A DNA stretch of 64,000 nucleotides from Anas platyrhynchos (Eukaryota; Chordata; Aves; Anseriformes; Anatidae): assembly GCF_047663525.1 (NCBI RefSeq), contig NC_092617.1, positions 5,747,501-5,811,500 of the forward strand, written 5' to 3'. The position numbers were made by a program, and so were the translations under genes. Positions 39,901 through 51,900 of the stretch are shown piece by piece (within the stretch, counting starts at the first letter, position 1; every line of letters starts with the position of its first letter). Below the pieces are notes generated by a model. The model saw only the letters and a program-made list of their open reading frames with translations. It was not told the origin of the DNA and ran no database searches.

Positions 39901-42900
39901 TTGGGGGGGATTTAGGGGAAAAAAGGGGGGTTGGGGGTGATTTGGGGGGGATTTAGGGTATAAAAGGGAGGTTTTGGGGGGAATTTGGGGGAAAAAAGTG
40001 GGGGCTTCGGAGTGATTGAGGGGGATTTGGGGCGATTTAGGGGAAAAAGGGGAGTTTTGGGGGGATTTGGGGAGGATTTAGGTGATAAAAGGGGGCTTGG
40101 GGGGAGATTGAGGGGGATTTGAGGGGGATTTAGGGGAAAAAAGGGAAGCTTTGGGGTGATTTGGGGGAAAAAGTGGGGTTTTGGGTGATTTTGAGAGGAT
40201 TTAGGGGAAAGAAGGGGGTTTGGGGGATTTGGGGGGAAAAACCCTAACTTTTCCCCCCAAAAAACTATTTATCCCCCCCCAAACCCCTATTTCCCCCCCC
40301 AAAAACCTCATTTCCCCCCAAAACCCTATTTTTCCCCAAATCTCCTTTTTTTCCCCCAAATCCCTCTTTTTCCCCCCAAACCCCCCCAGGAACCTGGACC
40401 CCCCCTGGCCGCCCCGTACTCCTCGGCCCCCCGGTGACCATCGAGGTTCCCATGAGCCCGGGGGGGCTCCTGGCCCCCGGCGCCCTCACCACCATCGACC
40501 AGAGCGAGCTTTTTTCCCTCTTTCTGACCCAAAATCCTACTTTTTTCCCACTTTCTGACCCAAAATCCTACTTTTTCCTGCTTTCTGACTCTAAATCCCG
40601 CTTTTTTACCTCTTTCTGACCCCAAATCCCGCTTTTTTCCCACTTTCCAACCCCAAAATCCTGGTTTCTGACCCAAAATCCTGCTTTTTGCCCATTTTCT
40701 GATCCAAAATCCCGCTTTCTGACCCAAAACCCTACTTTTTTCCCGCTTTCTGACCCCAAATCCCGCTTTATTCCTTCTTTCCTACCCAAAATCCTGCTTT
40801 CTGACCCAAAACCCTGCTTTATTCCCTCTTTCCTACCCAAAATCCTGCTTTCTGACCCCAAATCCTACTTTTTTCCGGCTTTCTGACCCAAAATCCTGCT
40901 TTATTCCCTCTTTCCTACCCAAAATCCTGCTTTTTGACCCCAAATCCTACTTTTTTCCTGCTTTCCTACCCAAAATCATGGTTTCTGACCCCAAATCCCC
41001 CTTTTTTCCTGCTTTCCAACCCCAAAATCCCGCTTTCTGACCCAAAATCCCGCTCTTTTTCTGCTTTCCGACCCAAAATCTTACTTTTTTCCCGCTTTCT
41101 GACCCAAAATCCCGCTTTTTTCCCGCTTTCCTACCCCAAAATCCTGCTTTCTGACCCTAAATCCTACTTTTTTCCTGCTTTCGTACCCGAAATTATGGTT
41201 TCTGACCCCAAATCCTGCTTCTTTCTGGCTTTCTGACCCAAAATCCTGCTTTATTCCCTCTTTCCTACCCAAAATCCTGCTTTTTGACCCCAAATCCTAC
41301 TTTTTTCCTGCTTTCCTACCCAAAATCATGGTTTCTGACCCCAAATCCCACTTTTTTCCTGCTTTCCAACCCCAAAATCCCACTTTTTTCCCGCTTTCTG
41401 ACCCCAAATCCCGCTTTTTTCCCTCTTTCCTACCCCAAAATCCTGGTTTCTGACCCCAAATCCTGCTTTTTTCCTGCTTTCTGACCCCAAATCTCACTTT
41501 TTTCCCACCTTCCATCCCAAAATCCTGCTTTCTGACCCAAAACCCTACTTTTTTCCTGCTTTCTGACCCAAAATCCCATTTTTTTTCCTGCTTTCCATCC
41601 CAAAATCCTGCTTTCTGACCCCAAATCCTGCTTTTTTACCTCTTTCTGACCCCAAATCCCGCTTTTTTCCCCTCTTTCCAACCCCAAATCCCACTTTTCC
41701 CTTTTTTTGTTTTCCCCCTTTTTTTCCCCCTTTTTCCCCTTTTCTTTCTCCTTTCTATCTCTTTTTCTTCTTTTTTTTTTTCTTTTCCTCCTTTTATTTC
41801 TCTATTTTTTCTCTTTCCCTTTTCTTTCTGTTTTCTTTCTTGTTTCTCTCTTCTTCCTTTTTTCTCTTTTTTATTATTTTTCCTTTTTCTCCTTTCTTTT
41901 CCTTTTCCCTTTTTCTTCCTTTTATTTCTCTATTTTTCTTTTTATTTTTCCTTTCTTTTTTTTCCTGTTTTTTTCCTTTTTTTTTCCTCTTCTCTTTTTT
42001 CTTTTTTTCCTTTATTTTTTCTTTTTCTTTTCTCTTTTTTCTTTTTCCTTTCTTTCTCTCTTTTCTCTCTTTTTTCCCTTCTTTTCTCTCTTTTTTCCTT
42101 CTTTTCTCTCTTTTTTCCCTTCTTTTCTCTCTTTTTTCCCTTTCTTTTCTTTTTTGCCTTTCTTTTCCGTCTTTTTTCCCTTTCCTTTTCCTTTTCCCCT
42201 TTCCTTTTCCTTTTTCTCCCTTCTTTTTTCGTTTTTTTCCTTTTTTCTTTATTTCCTTTCTTTTTTCCCTTTCTTTTTCCTCTTTTTTCTTTCTTCTTCT
42301 TCCTCTTTTTCCCTTTTTCTTTTTCCTCTTTTTTCCTTTTTCTTCTTCCTCTTTTTTTCCTTTCTTTTTCCTCTTTTTTTCTTTTTTCCTTTCTTTTTCC
42401 TCTTTTTTCCCTTCCCTTTTTCCCCTTTTTCCCCATTCCCCTTTTTCCCCCCATTTCCCCCATTCCCCCTTTTTCCCCCATTCCCCATTTCCCCCTTTTT
42501 CCCCCATTCCCCATTTCCCCCTTTTTCCCCCTTCCCCCTTTTTCCCCCATTCCCCCTTTTTTCCCCATTCCCCCTTTTTTCCCCATTCCCTCTTTTTTCC
42601 CTTTTCCTCTTTTTTCCCTTTTCCTCTTTTTTCCCTTTTCCTCTTTTTTCCCTTTTCCTCTTTTTTCCCTTTTCCTCTTTTTTCCCTTTTCCTCTTTTTC
42701 CCCTTTTCCTCTTTTTCCCCTTTTCCTCTTTTTTCCCTTTTCCTCTTTTTCCCCTTTTCCTCTTTTTCCCCTTTTCCTCTTTTTCCCCTTTTCCTCTTTT
42801 TCCCCTTTTCCTCTTTTTCCCCTTTTCCTCTTTTTCCCCTTTTCCTCTTTTTCCCCTTTTCCTCTTTTTTCCCTTTTCCTCTTTTTTCCCTTTTCCTCTT

Positions 42901-45900
42901 TTTTCCCTTTTCCTCTTTTTTCCCTTTTCCTCTTTTTTTCTTTTTTCCTTTCTTTTTCTTCTTTTTTCCCTTCCCCTTCTCTCTTCCCCCCCATTTCCCC
43001 CATCCCCTTTTTCCCCCCGTTTTCCCCCACCCCCCATTTCCCCCCCCAGCCCCCCGCCCAAAAATCCACGCCCCCCCCCTTGGCCGCGGAGGCGGGGGGC
43101 CGCAAGCAGAAGCCCCCCAAGAAGCAGAAGAAGAAGAAGGACCCCAACGAGCCGCAGAAGCCGCTCTCCGCCTACGCCCTCTTCTTCCGCGACACCCAGG
43201 CCGCCATCAAGGGCCAGAACCCCAACGCCACTTTTGGGGAGGTCTCCAAAATCGTCGCCTCCATGTGGGACAGCCTCGGCGAGGAGCAGAAGCAGGTCCG
43301 GGGGGGCGGGAGGATGGATTTTGGGAGGTGGGGGGTGGATTTCGGGGGGCGGGGGGTCACAAAATTTGGTTTTGGGGAGGTGGAGGTTGGATTTGGGGAG
43401 GTAGAGGCTCAGGAAATTTGATTTTCAGGAGGTAGAGGCTCAGGAAATTTGATTTTCAGGAGGTAGAGGTTCAGGAAATTCGGTTTTGGGGAGGTGGAGG
43501 CTCAGGAGGCTGGATTTGGGGACACGGAGGCTGAATTTTGGGAGGTGGAGGCTCAGGAGATTTGATTTTCAGGAGGTAGAGGCTGAGGAAATTCGATTTT
43601 GGGGAGGTAGAGGCTCAGGAAATTCAGTTTTGGGGAGGTAGAGGCTCAGGAAATTTGGGTTTGGGGAGGTAGAGGTTCAGGAAATTCAGTTTTGGGGAGG
43701 TGGAGGCTGAAGAATTTTGGTTTTGGGGATGTGGAGGCTCAGGAATTTTGGTTTTGGGGAGGTAGAGGCTGAGGAATTTGGGTTTTGGGGAGGTAGAGGC
43801 TCAGAAATTTTCATTTGGAGGTCGTAGAGGCTGAGGAAATTTGGTTTTGGGGAGGTGGAGGTTGGATTTGGGGAGGTAGAGGCTCAGGAAATTGAGTTTT
43901 GGGAATGTGGAGGCTCAGGAGGCTGAATTTGGGGAGCTGGAGGCTGAGGAAATTTGGTTTTGGGGAGGTGGAGGTTCAGGAGATTCAGTTTTGGGGAGGT
44001 AGAGGCTGAAAAATTTTGGTTTTGGGGAGGTGGAGGCTGAAGAATTTTGGTTTTGGGGATGTGGAGGCTCAGAAGATTTGGTTTTGGGGAGGTAGAGGCT
44101 GAAGAGATTTGGTTTTAGGGATGTGGAGGCTCAGGAAATTTGATTTTCAGGAGGTAGAGGCTGAGGAAATTCGATTTTGGGGAAGTGGAGGCTCACAAAA
44201 TTCGGTTTTGGGGAGGTGGAGGCTCACAAAATTCGGTTTTGGGGAGGTGGAGGCTCAGGAATTTTAGTTTGGAGGATGTGGAGGTTCAGGAAATTTGGTT
44301 TTGGGGAGGTGGAGGCTCACAAAATTCGGTTTTGGGGAGGTGGAGGTTCAGGAGATTTGGTTTAGGGGAGGTGGAGGCTCACAAAATTCGGTTTTGGGGA
44401 GGTGGAGGCTCAGGAAATTCAGTTTTGGGAAGGTAGAGGCTGAAAAATTTTGGTTTTGGGGAGGTGGAGGCTCAGAAGATTTGGTTTTAGGGAGGTGGAG
44501 GCCCAGGAATTTGTCCAAAATCGTCGCCTCCATGTGGGACAGCCTCGGCAAGGAGCAGAAGCAGGTCCGGGGGGTGGATTTCGGGGGGTGGGGGGTCACA
44601 AAATTCGGTTTTGGGGAGGTGGAGGTTGGATTTGGGGAGGTGGAGGCTCAGGAAATTCAGTTTTGGGGAGGTAGAGGCTGAAGAAATTTGGTTTTAGGGA
44701 TGTGGAGGCTGAGGAATTTGGGTTTTGGGGAGGTGGAGGCTCAGGAAATTTGATTTTCAGGAGGTAGAGGCTGAGGAATTTTGGTTTTGGGGAGGTAGAG
44801 GCTCACAAAATTCAGTTTTGGGGAGGTGGAGGCTCAGGAAATTTCATTTGGAGGTCGTAGAGGCTGAGGAAATTTGGCTTTTGGGACATGGAGGCTGAAG
44901 AATTTCGGTTTTGGGGAGGTAGAGGCTCAGGAGACTGAATTTAGGGATGTGGAGGCTCAGGAATTTTGGTTTTGGGGAGGTGGAGGCTCAGAAATTTTAG
45001 TTTGGAGGATGTGGAGGCTCAGGAGATTTGGTTTTGGGGAGGTAGAGGCTGAGGAAATTTGGTTTTCGGGACGTGGAGGCTCAGAAATTTTAGTTTGGAG
45101 GATGTGGAGGCTCAGGAATTTTGGTTTTGGGGAAGTGGAGGCTCACAAAATTCGGTTTTAGGGATGTGGAGGCTCAGGAAATCTGGTTTAGGGGAGGTAG
45201 AGGCTGAAGAATTTCGGTTTTGGGGAGGTAGAGGCTGAAAAATTTTGGTTTAGGGAAGGTGGAGGCTCAGGAAATTTGGATTTGGGGAGGTGGAGGCTGA
45301 GGAATTTGGGTTTTGGGGAGGTGGAGGCTCAGGAAATTCGATTTTGGGGATGTGGAGGCTCAGAAATTTTAGTTTGGAGGTCGTAGAGGCTCAGGAAATT
45401 CAGTTTTGGGAAGGTAGAGGCTGAAAAATTTTGGTTTTGGGGAGGTGGAGGCTGAGGAAATTTGGTTTTGGGGAGGTGGAGGCTCAGGAGATTCGGTTTT
45501 GGGGATGTAGAGACTCACAAAATTTGGTTTTGGGGATGTGGAGGCTCAGGAAATTGGATTTTCAGGAGGTAGAGGCTGAAGAATTTTGGTTTTGGGGAGG
45601 TAGAGGCTCAGGGAATTCAGTTTTGGGGAGGTAGAGGCTCACAAAATTTGGTTTTGGGGAGGTAGAGGCTGAGGAATTTGGGTTTTGGGGAGGTGGAGGC
45701 TCAGAAATTTTCGTTTGGAGGTCGTAGAGGCTGAGGAAATTTGGTTTTGGGGAGGTAGAGGCTGAAAAATTTTAATTTTGGGGACGTGGAGGCTCAGGAA
45801 CCTCCCTTCGCCTCAAATTTCCTCTCCTGGAGGCCTCCGGGCCTCCCCTTTTGACCTCAATTTTGTGGTTTTGACCTCATTTTTGTGTGTTTGACCTCGT

Positions 45901-48900
45901 TTTTTCCCTTTTTTTCCCTCTTTTTTTCCCTTTTTTCCCTTTTTTTCCCTTTCCTTTCTTTTTTTTCCTTTCTTTTTTTCCTTTTCTTTTTTTTCTTTTT
46001 TTTCTTTTTTCTTTCTTTTTTTCTTTCTTTTTTTCCTTTCTTTTTTTCCTTTTTTTTCCTTTCTTTTTTTTCCTTTTTTTCCTTTTTTTTCCTTTTTTCC
46101 TTTTTCGTTTTTTTCTTTTTTTTCCTTTCTTTTTTTTCCTTTCTTTTTTTTCCTTTCTTTTTTTTCCTTCCTTTTTTTCCTTTTTTTCCTTTCTTTTTTT
46201 CCTTTCTTTTTTTCCTTTCTTTTTTTCCTTTCTTTTTTTCCTTTCTTTTTTTCCTTTCTTTTTTTCCTTTCTTTTTTTCCTTTCTTTTTTTCCTTTCTTT
46301 TTTTCCTTTCTTTTTTTCCTTTCTTTTTTTCCTTTTTTTCCTTTCTTTTTTTCCTTTTTTTCCTTTCTTTTTTTCCTTTCTTTTTTCCTTTTTTTCCTTT
46401 TTTTTCTTTTATTTTTTTCCTTTCCTTTTTTTTCCTTTTTTTTCCTTTCTTTTTTTTCCTTTCTTTTTTTTCCTTTCTTTTTTTTCCTTTCTTTTTTTTC
46501 CTTCCTTTTTTTCCTTTTTTTCCTTTCTTTTTTTCCTTTCTTTTTTTCCTTTCTTTTTTTCCTTTCTTTTTTTCCTTTCTTTTTTTCCTTTCTTTTTTTC
46601 CTTTTTTTCCTTTCTTTTTTTCCTTTTTTTCCTTTCTTTTTTTCCTTTCTTTTTTTCCTTGTTTTCCTTTTTTTTCCTTTCTTTTCCTTTCTTTTCCTTT
46701 TTTTCCTTTTTTTCCTTTTTTTTCCTTTTTTCCTTTTTTTTCCTTTTTTCCTTTTTTTTCCTTTTTTTCCTTTTTTTCCTTTCTTTTTTTCCTTTCTTTT
46801 TTTCCTTTCTTTTTTTCCTTTCTTTTTTTCCTTTCTTTTTTTCCTTTCTTTTTTTCCTTTCTTTTTTTCCTTGTTTTCCTTGTTTTCCTTTTTTTTCCTT
46901 TCTTTTCCTTTCTTTTCTTTTTTTTCCTTTCTTTTCTTTTTTTTCCTTTCTTTTCTTTTTTTTTCCTTTTTTTTCATTTTTTTCCTTTTTTCCCCTTTCT
47001 TCCTTTTTCTTCCTTTTTTCCCATTTTTCCCTTTTTTCCCTTTTTTCTCCCCAAACTCCAGGTCTACAAACGCAAGACGGAGGCCGCCAAGAAGGAATAC
47101 CTCAAAGCCCTGGCCGCCTACCGCGCCATCCTGGTGGGCCTCCCCTCCCCAAAAATTGAGGCCGGGAGCCTCTATATCACCCCAAAAACCCCAAAATTAA
47201 CCCAATTTTGCTTAAAAACCTTATTTTTCAGACTACAGCAGAGCCTTCGGAGCCGGATCCTCCTCCTTCGGCCTCACAGCCTCCCTCCTCCTCCTCCTCC
47301 TCCTCCTCCTCGGAGCCTCCACCCGGCCTCGCTCCTTCGGCCTCCGCCCCGGGGATCACCAAAATCATCATCCAAAAACAGCTCCTGGCCAATAGCGGCA
47401 CAGCAGCAGGAGGAGGAGGAGGAGGAGGAGGAGGAGGAGGAGGAGGGGGAGGAAGCAGCGGCCTCGTCACCGTCATCCCGGCCTCCATCGTCTCCCCCCG
47501 CGGCCTCCATTTGGGGACCCAAATCGTCACCCGCTCCGTCCTGGCCGCCGCCGTCGCTGCTTCCTCCTCCTCCTCCTCCTCCTCTTCCTCCTCCTCACCT
47601 TCGGCCTCAAGCCTTCCTCCTCCTCGCCTCCAGCCCCCCCCCCTCCAACAAATGCCCCCCCCCCAGCCCCCCAACCCGGCCCTGGCCGTCCTCCAGCCTC
47701 CCCCTCCCCTCCAAGCCATGCAGCAGCCCCCTCCCCAACCCAAAGGGGGCCGCCTCCCCCAGCAGCCTCCCCCCCTCCAAATTAAGATCCTGCCCCCCCC
47801 CGGCCTCCACCTCCCGAATTTGGGGCTCGCCGAGGCTTCGAGCGCAGCGGGGGGGGCCCAAAATTCGGGGTCGGCGCCGGCGGCGGCTGCAGGGCAAGGG
47901 GGGGGGCAAGCGGAGCCGGCGTCGCCCGAGGCCGTGGAGATGATCGCGGGGGACGTGGTGCCCGAGGTGAGATTTTGGGGGGGGTTGGGGGGAATTTGGG
48001 GGAATTTGGGGGGGGTTGGGGGGAAATTTGGAGGGATTTGGGGGAAAAAAGGGAAAATTTGGACGGATTTAGGGGAAAAAAGGGAAAATTTGTGGGATTT
48101 GGGGGGAAATTGGGAAAATTTGGAAATTTCAGGGATTTTGGGGAAATTTGGGGAAAATTTGGGGGGTTTGGGGGAAATTTGGAGGGATTTGGGAAAAAAT
48201 TGGGGAGAAAATAGAGAAAAATTTGGAGATTTGGGGGGAAATTTGGGAAAATTTGGAGGGATTAGGAGGGATTTAGGGGAAAAATTGGGAAAATTTGGAA
48301 ATTTGAGGGATTTGGGGGAAATTTGGGGGGGTTTGGGGAAATTTGGGGGGTTTGGGGAGATTTGGGGGGGATTTGGGGGGAAATTTGGAGGGATTTGGGG
48401 GAAAAAAGGGAAAATTTGGAGGGATTTGGAGGGATTTAGGGGAGAAATTGGGAAAATTTGGAAATTTCAGGGATTTCAGGGAAATTTGGGGGAAATTTGG
48501 AGGGATTTGGGAAAAGTTTGGGGAGAAAATAGAGAAAATTTTGGAGATTTGGGGGGAAACTTGGAGGGATTTGGGGGGAAAATTGGGAAAATTTGTGGGA
48601 GGTTTGGGGTTTGGGGGAGGTTTGGGAGGGATTTTAGGGGGATTTGGGGGAAAATTGGGAAAATTTAGGGGGATTTGGGGGAAAAAACGGGAAAATTTTG
48701 AGGGATTTGGGGAGGTTTGGAGGGATTTGGAGGGAATTTGGAGGCAATTTGAGGAGATTTGGGGGGAATTTGGGAAAATTTGGAGGAAAAATTGAGAAAA
48801 TGTGGGAGATTGGCAGAAATTTGGGAGATTTGGGGGGAGTTTGAAGGGATTTGGAGGAAAAATTGGAAATTTCAGGGACTTGGGGGAAATTTGGAGGGAT

Positions 48901-51900
48901 TTGGGAAAAATTGGGGGAGAAAATTAGGAAAATTTTTGAGATTTGGGGGAAAAATTGGAAAATTTGGAGAATTTGGGGAAAAATTGGGGGAAATTTGGGG
49001 GAAATAGGGAACATTTGGGACCTTGGGGGAGGTTTGGGGAAAATTTGGAGGGATTTGGGGGAAAATTGGGAAAATTTGGAGGGATTTAGGGGAAAAATTG
49101 GGAAAATTTGGAAATTCGAGGAATTTGGGGGAGGTTTGGGGGATTTGGGAGAGGTTTGGGGGATTTCAGGGGAAATTTGGGAAAATTTGGAGGAAATTTG
49201 AAGCAATTTAGGGGAAAGTTGGGAAAATTTGGAGGGATTTAGTGGAAAAAATGGGAAAATTTGGAAATTTCCGGGATTTGGGGGAAATTTGGAGGATTTG
49301 GGGAAATTTGGAGGGATTTGCGGGGAAAAAATGGGAAAATTTGGCGGATTTGGGGGGTTTGGGGTGATTTCGGGGGAAATTTGGGGGAAATTTGAAGGAC
49401 ATAGGGGGTAAATTGGGAAAATTTGGAGGGATTTAGGGGAAAAATTGGGAAAATTTGGAAATTTCAGGGATTTGGGGGATTTGAGGGAAATTTGGAGGGA
49501 TTTGGGAAAAGTTTGGGGAGAAAATTGAGAACATTTTGGAGATCTGGGGGAATTTGGGGGGATTTGGGGGAAAATTGGGAAAATTTGGAGGGATTTGGAG
49601 GGATTTAGGGGAAAAATTGGGAAAATTTGGAAATTTGAGGGATTTTGGGGAAATCTGGAGGGATTTGGGGGAAAAATTGGGAAAATTTGGGGGATTTAGG
49701 GGGGGGTTTGGAGGAGGTTTGGGGGGATTTCAGGGAAAATTTGGGGGGAATTTCAAGGAATTGGGGGTAATTGGGAAAATTTCGAAATTTCAGGGATTTG
49801 GGGAAAATGTGGAGGAATTTGGGAAAAATTTGGTAAAACTTTTGGAGATTTGGGGGGATTGGGGGGAAATTTGGAGGGATATGGGTGGATTTTGGGGTTT
49901 GGGGGAGGTTTGGGGGAGGTTTTGGAGGGATTTTGGGGTCTCTTTGTGGGATTTTGGAGTCTCCTGGGTGGATTTTGGGGTCTCTTGGAGGAATTTTGGG
50001 GTCTTTTGGAAGGTTTTTTGGGTCACTTTAAGGGATTTGGGAATTCCTGGGTAGATTTTGGGGTCATTTAAAGGGATTTTGGGGTCATTTAGTGGGATTT
50101 TGGGGTCTCTTTGTGGGATTTAGGAATTCCTGGGTGGATTTGGGGGTCATTTAGAGGGATTTTGGGGTCACTTTGAGGGATTTACGAATACCTGAGTGGA
50201 TTTTGGGGTCATTTAGAGGGATTTTGGGGTCTTTGAGCAATTTTGGTGTCTCTTTGAGGGATTTAGGAATTCCTGGGTGAATTTTGGGGTCTCTTTGAGG
50301 GATTTTGGGTTCTTTTTTAGGGATTTTGGGGTCTTTTTCAGGGATTTTGGGGTCTTTTGGAGGGATTTAGGAATTCCTGGGTGGTTTTTTGGGTCTCTTT
50401 GTGGGATTTTGCGGTCTTTTTATAGGATTTCTGTATTCCTGGCTGGATTTTGGGTCCTTTTAAGGTCCTTTAGGATCCCCCATCACTCCTTTAAGACCCC
50501 AAACCCCCCCCAAAAAAAACCAAACCCCCAAAAAACCCCAAAACCCCCAAATTTTTCGTCCCCCCCCAGGTGGAATCCCCCACCCCGATGTCCCTGGAGC
50601 TGGTGGCCGAATCCCCGGCCCCCGGCCCCGAATCCCAGCAATTCCTGGGGGCGTTTTGGGGTCGTTTTTAGGGATTTTGGGGTTTCTTTAAGTGAATTAG
50701 GATTTCCTGGGTGGATTTTGGGGTCTTTTTTAGGGATTTTGGGGTCTTTTGGAATGATTTTGGGGTCCCTTTGAGGGATTTAGGAATTCCTGGGTGGATT
50801 CTGGGGTCTCCTGGGTGGATTTTGGGGTCTTTTGGAGGAATTTTGGGGTCCATAGGAAAGATTTTGGGGTCTTCTGAAGTGATTTAGTGATTCCTGGATG
50901 GATTTTGGGGTCTTTTGGAAGGATTTTGGGGTCACTTTGAGGGATTTTGGGGTCTCTTCGAGGGATTTTGGGGTCACTTTGAATTTTGGGGTCTCTTCGA
51001 GGGATTTTGGGGTCTTTTGGAGGGATTTAGTAATTCCTGGGTAGACTTTGGGGTCATTTAGAGGGATTTTGGGGTCTTTGAGCAATTTTGGTGTCTCTTT
51101 GAGGGATTTAGGAATTCCTGGGTGAATTTTGGGGTCTCTTTGAGGGATTTTGGGTTCTTTTTTAGGGATTTTGGGGTCTTTTTCAGGGATTTTGGGGTCT
51201 TTTGGAGGGATTTAGGAATTCCTGGGTGAATTTTGGGGTCTCTTTGAGGGATTTTGGGGGTCTTTTTTAGGGATATGGGGGTCTTTTGGAGGGATTTGGG
51301 AATTCCTGGGTGAATTTTGGGGTCTCTTTGAGGGATTTTGGGTTCTTTTTTAGGGATTTTGGGTTCTTTTGGAGGGATTTAGGAATTCCTGGGTGGATTT
51401 TGGGGTCTTTTGGAGGGATTTTGGGGTCTTTTTTAGGGATTTGGGGGTCTTTTGGAGGGATTTAGGAATTCCTGAGTAAATTTTGAGGTATTTTGGAAGG
51501 ATTTTGGGGTCTTTTGGAGGGATTTAGGAATTCCTGGGTGGATTTGGGGGTATTTTGGAAGGATTTTGGGGTCTTTTTGTGGGATTTTGGGGTCTCTTTA
51601 TAGGATTTCTGTATTCCTGGCTGGATTTTGGGTCCTTTTAAGGTCCTTTAGGATCCCCCATCACTCCTTTAAGACCCCAAACCCCCCCCCAAAAAAAAAC
51701 AAACCCCCAAAAAGCCCCCAAAACCCCAAATTTTTCGTCCCCCCCCAGGTGGAATCCCCCACCCCGATGTCCCTGGAGCTGGTGGCCGAATCCCCGGCCC
51801 CCGGCCCCGAATCCCAGCAATTCCTGGGGGCGTTTTGGGGTCTTTTTTAGAGATTTTGGGGTCATTTTGAGGGATTTTGGGGTTTCTTTAAGTGATTTAG

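Noticed and set aside
39040..40250. TTAGGGG-like words suggesting interstitial telomere repeat
   Set aside because: Spacing and sequence (GATTTAGGGGAAAAAA) do not form TTAGGG hexamer tandems.
41707..43404. Open frames of over 500 codons made of Phe, Ser, Leu and Pro (plus) or Lys, Glu, Gly (minus)
   Set aside because: Translation of a polypyrimidine array. Only the last part overlaps the real TOX4 exon 5, partly in another frame.
45877..47200. Long Phe/Leu/Ser and Lys/Glu/Arg frames
   Set aside because: Reading of the 13-bp CCTTTCTTTTTTT array; a real exon (47062-47133) is present but in a different reading.
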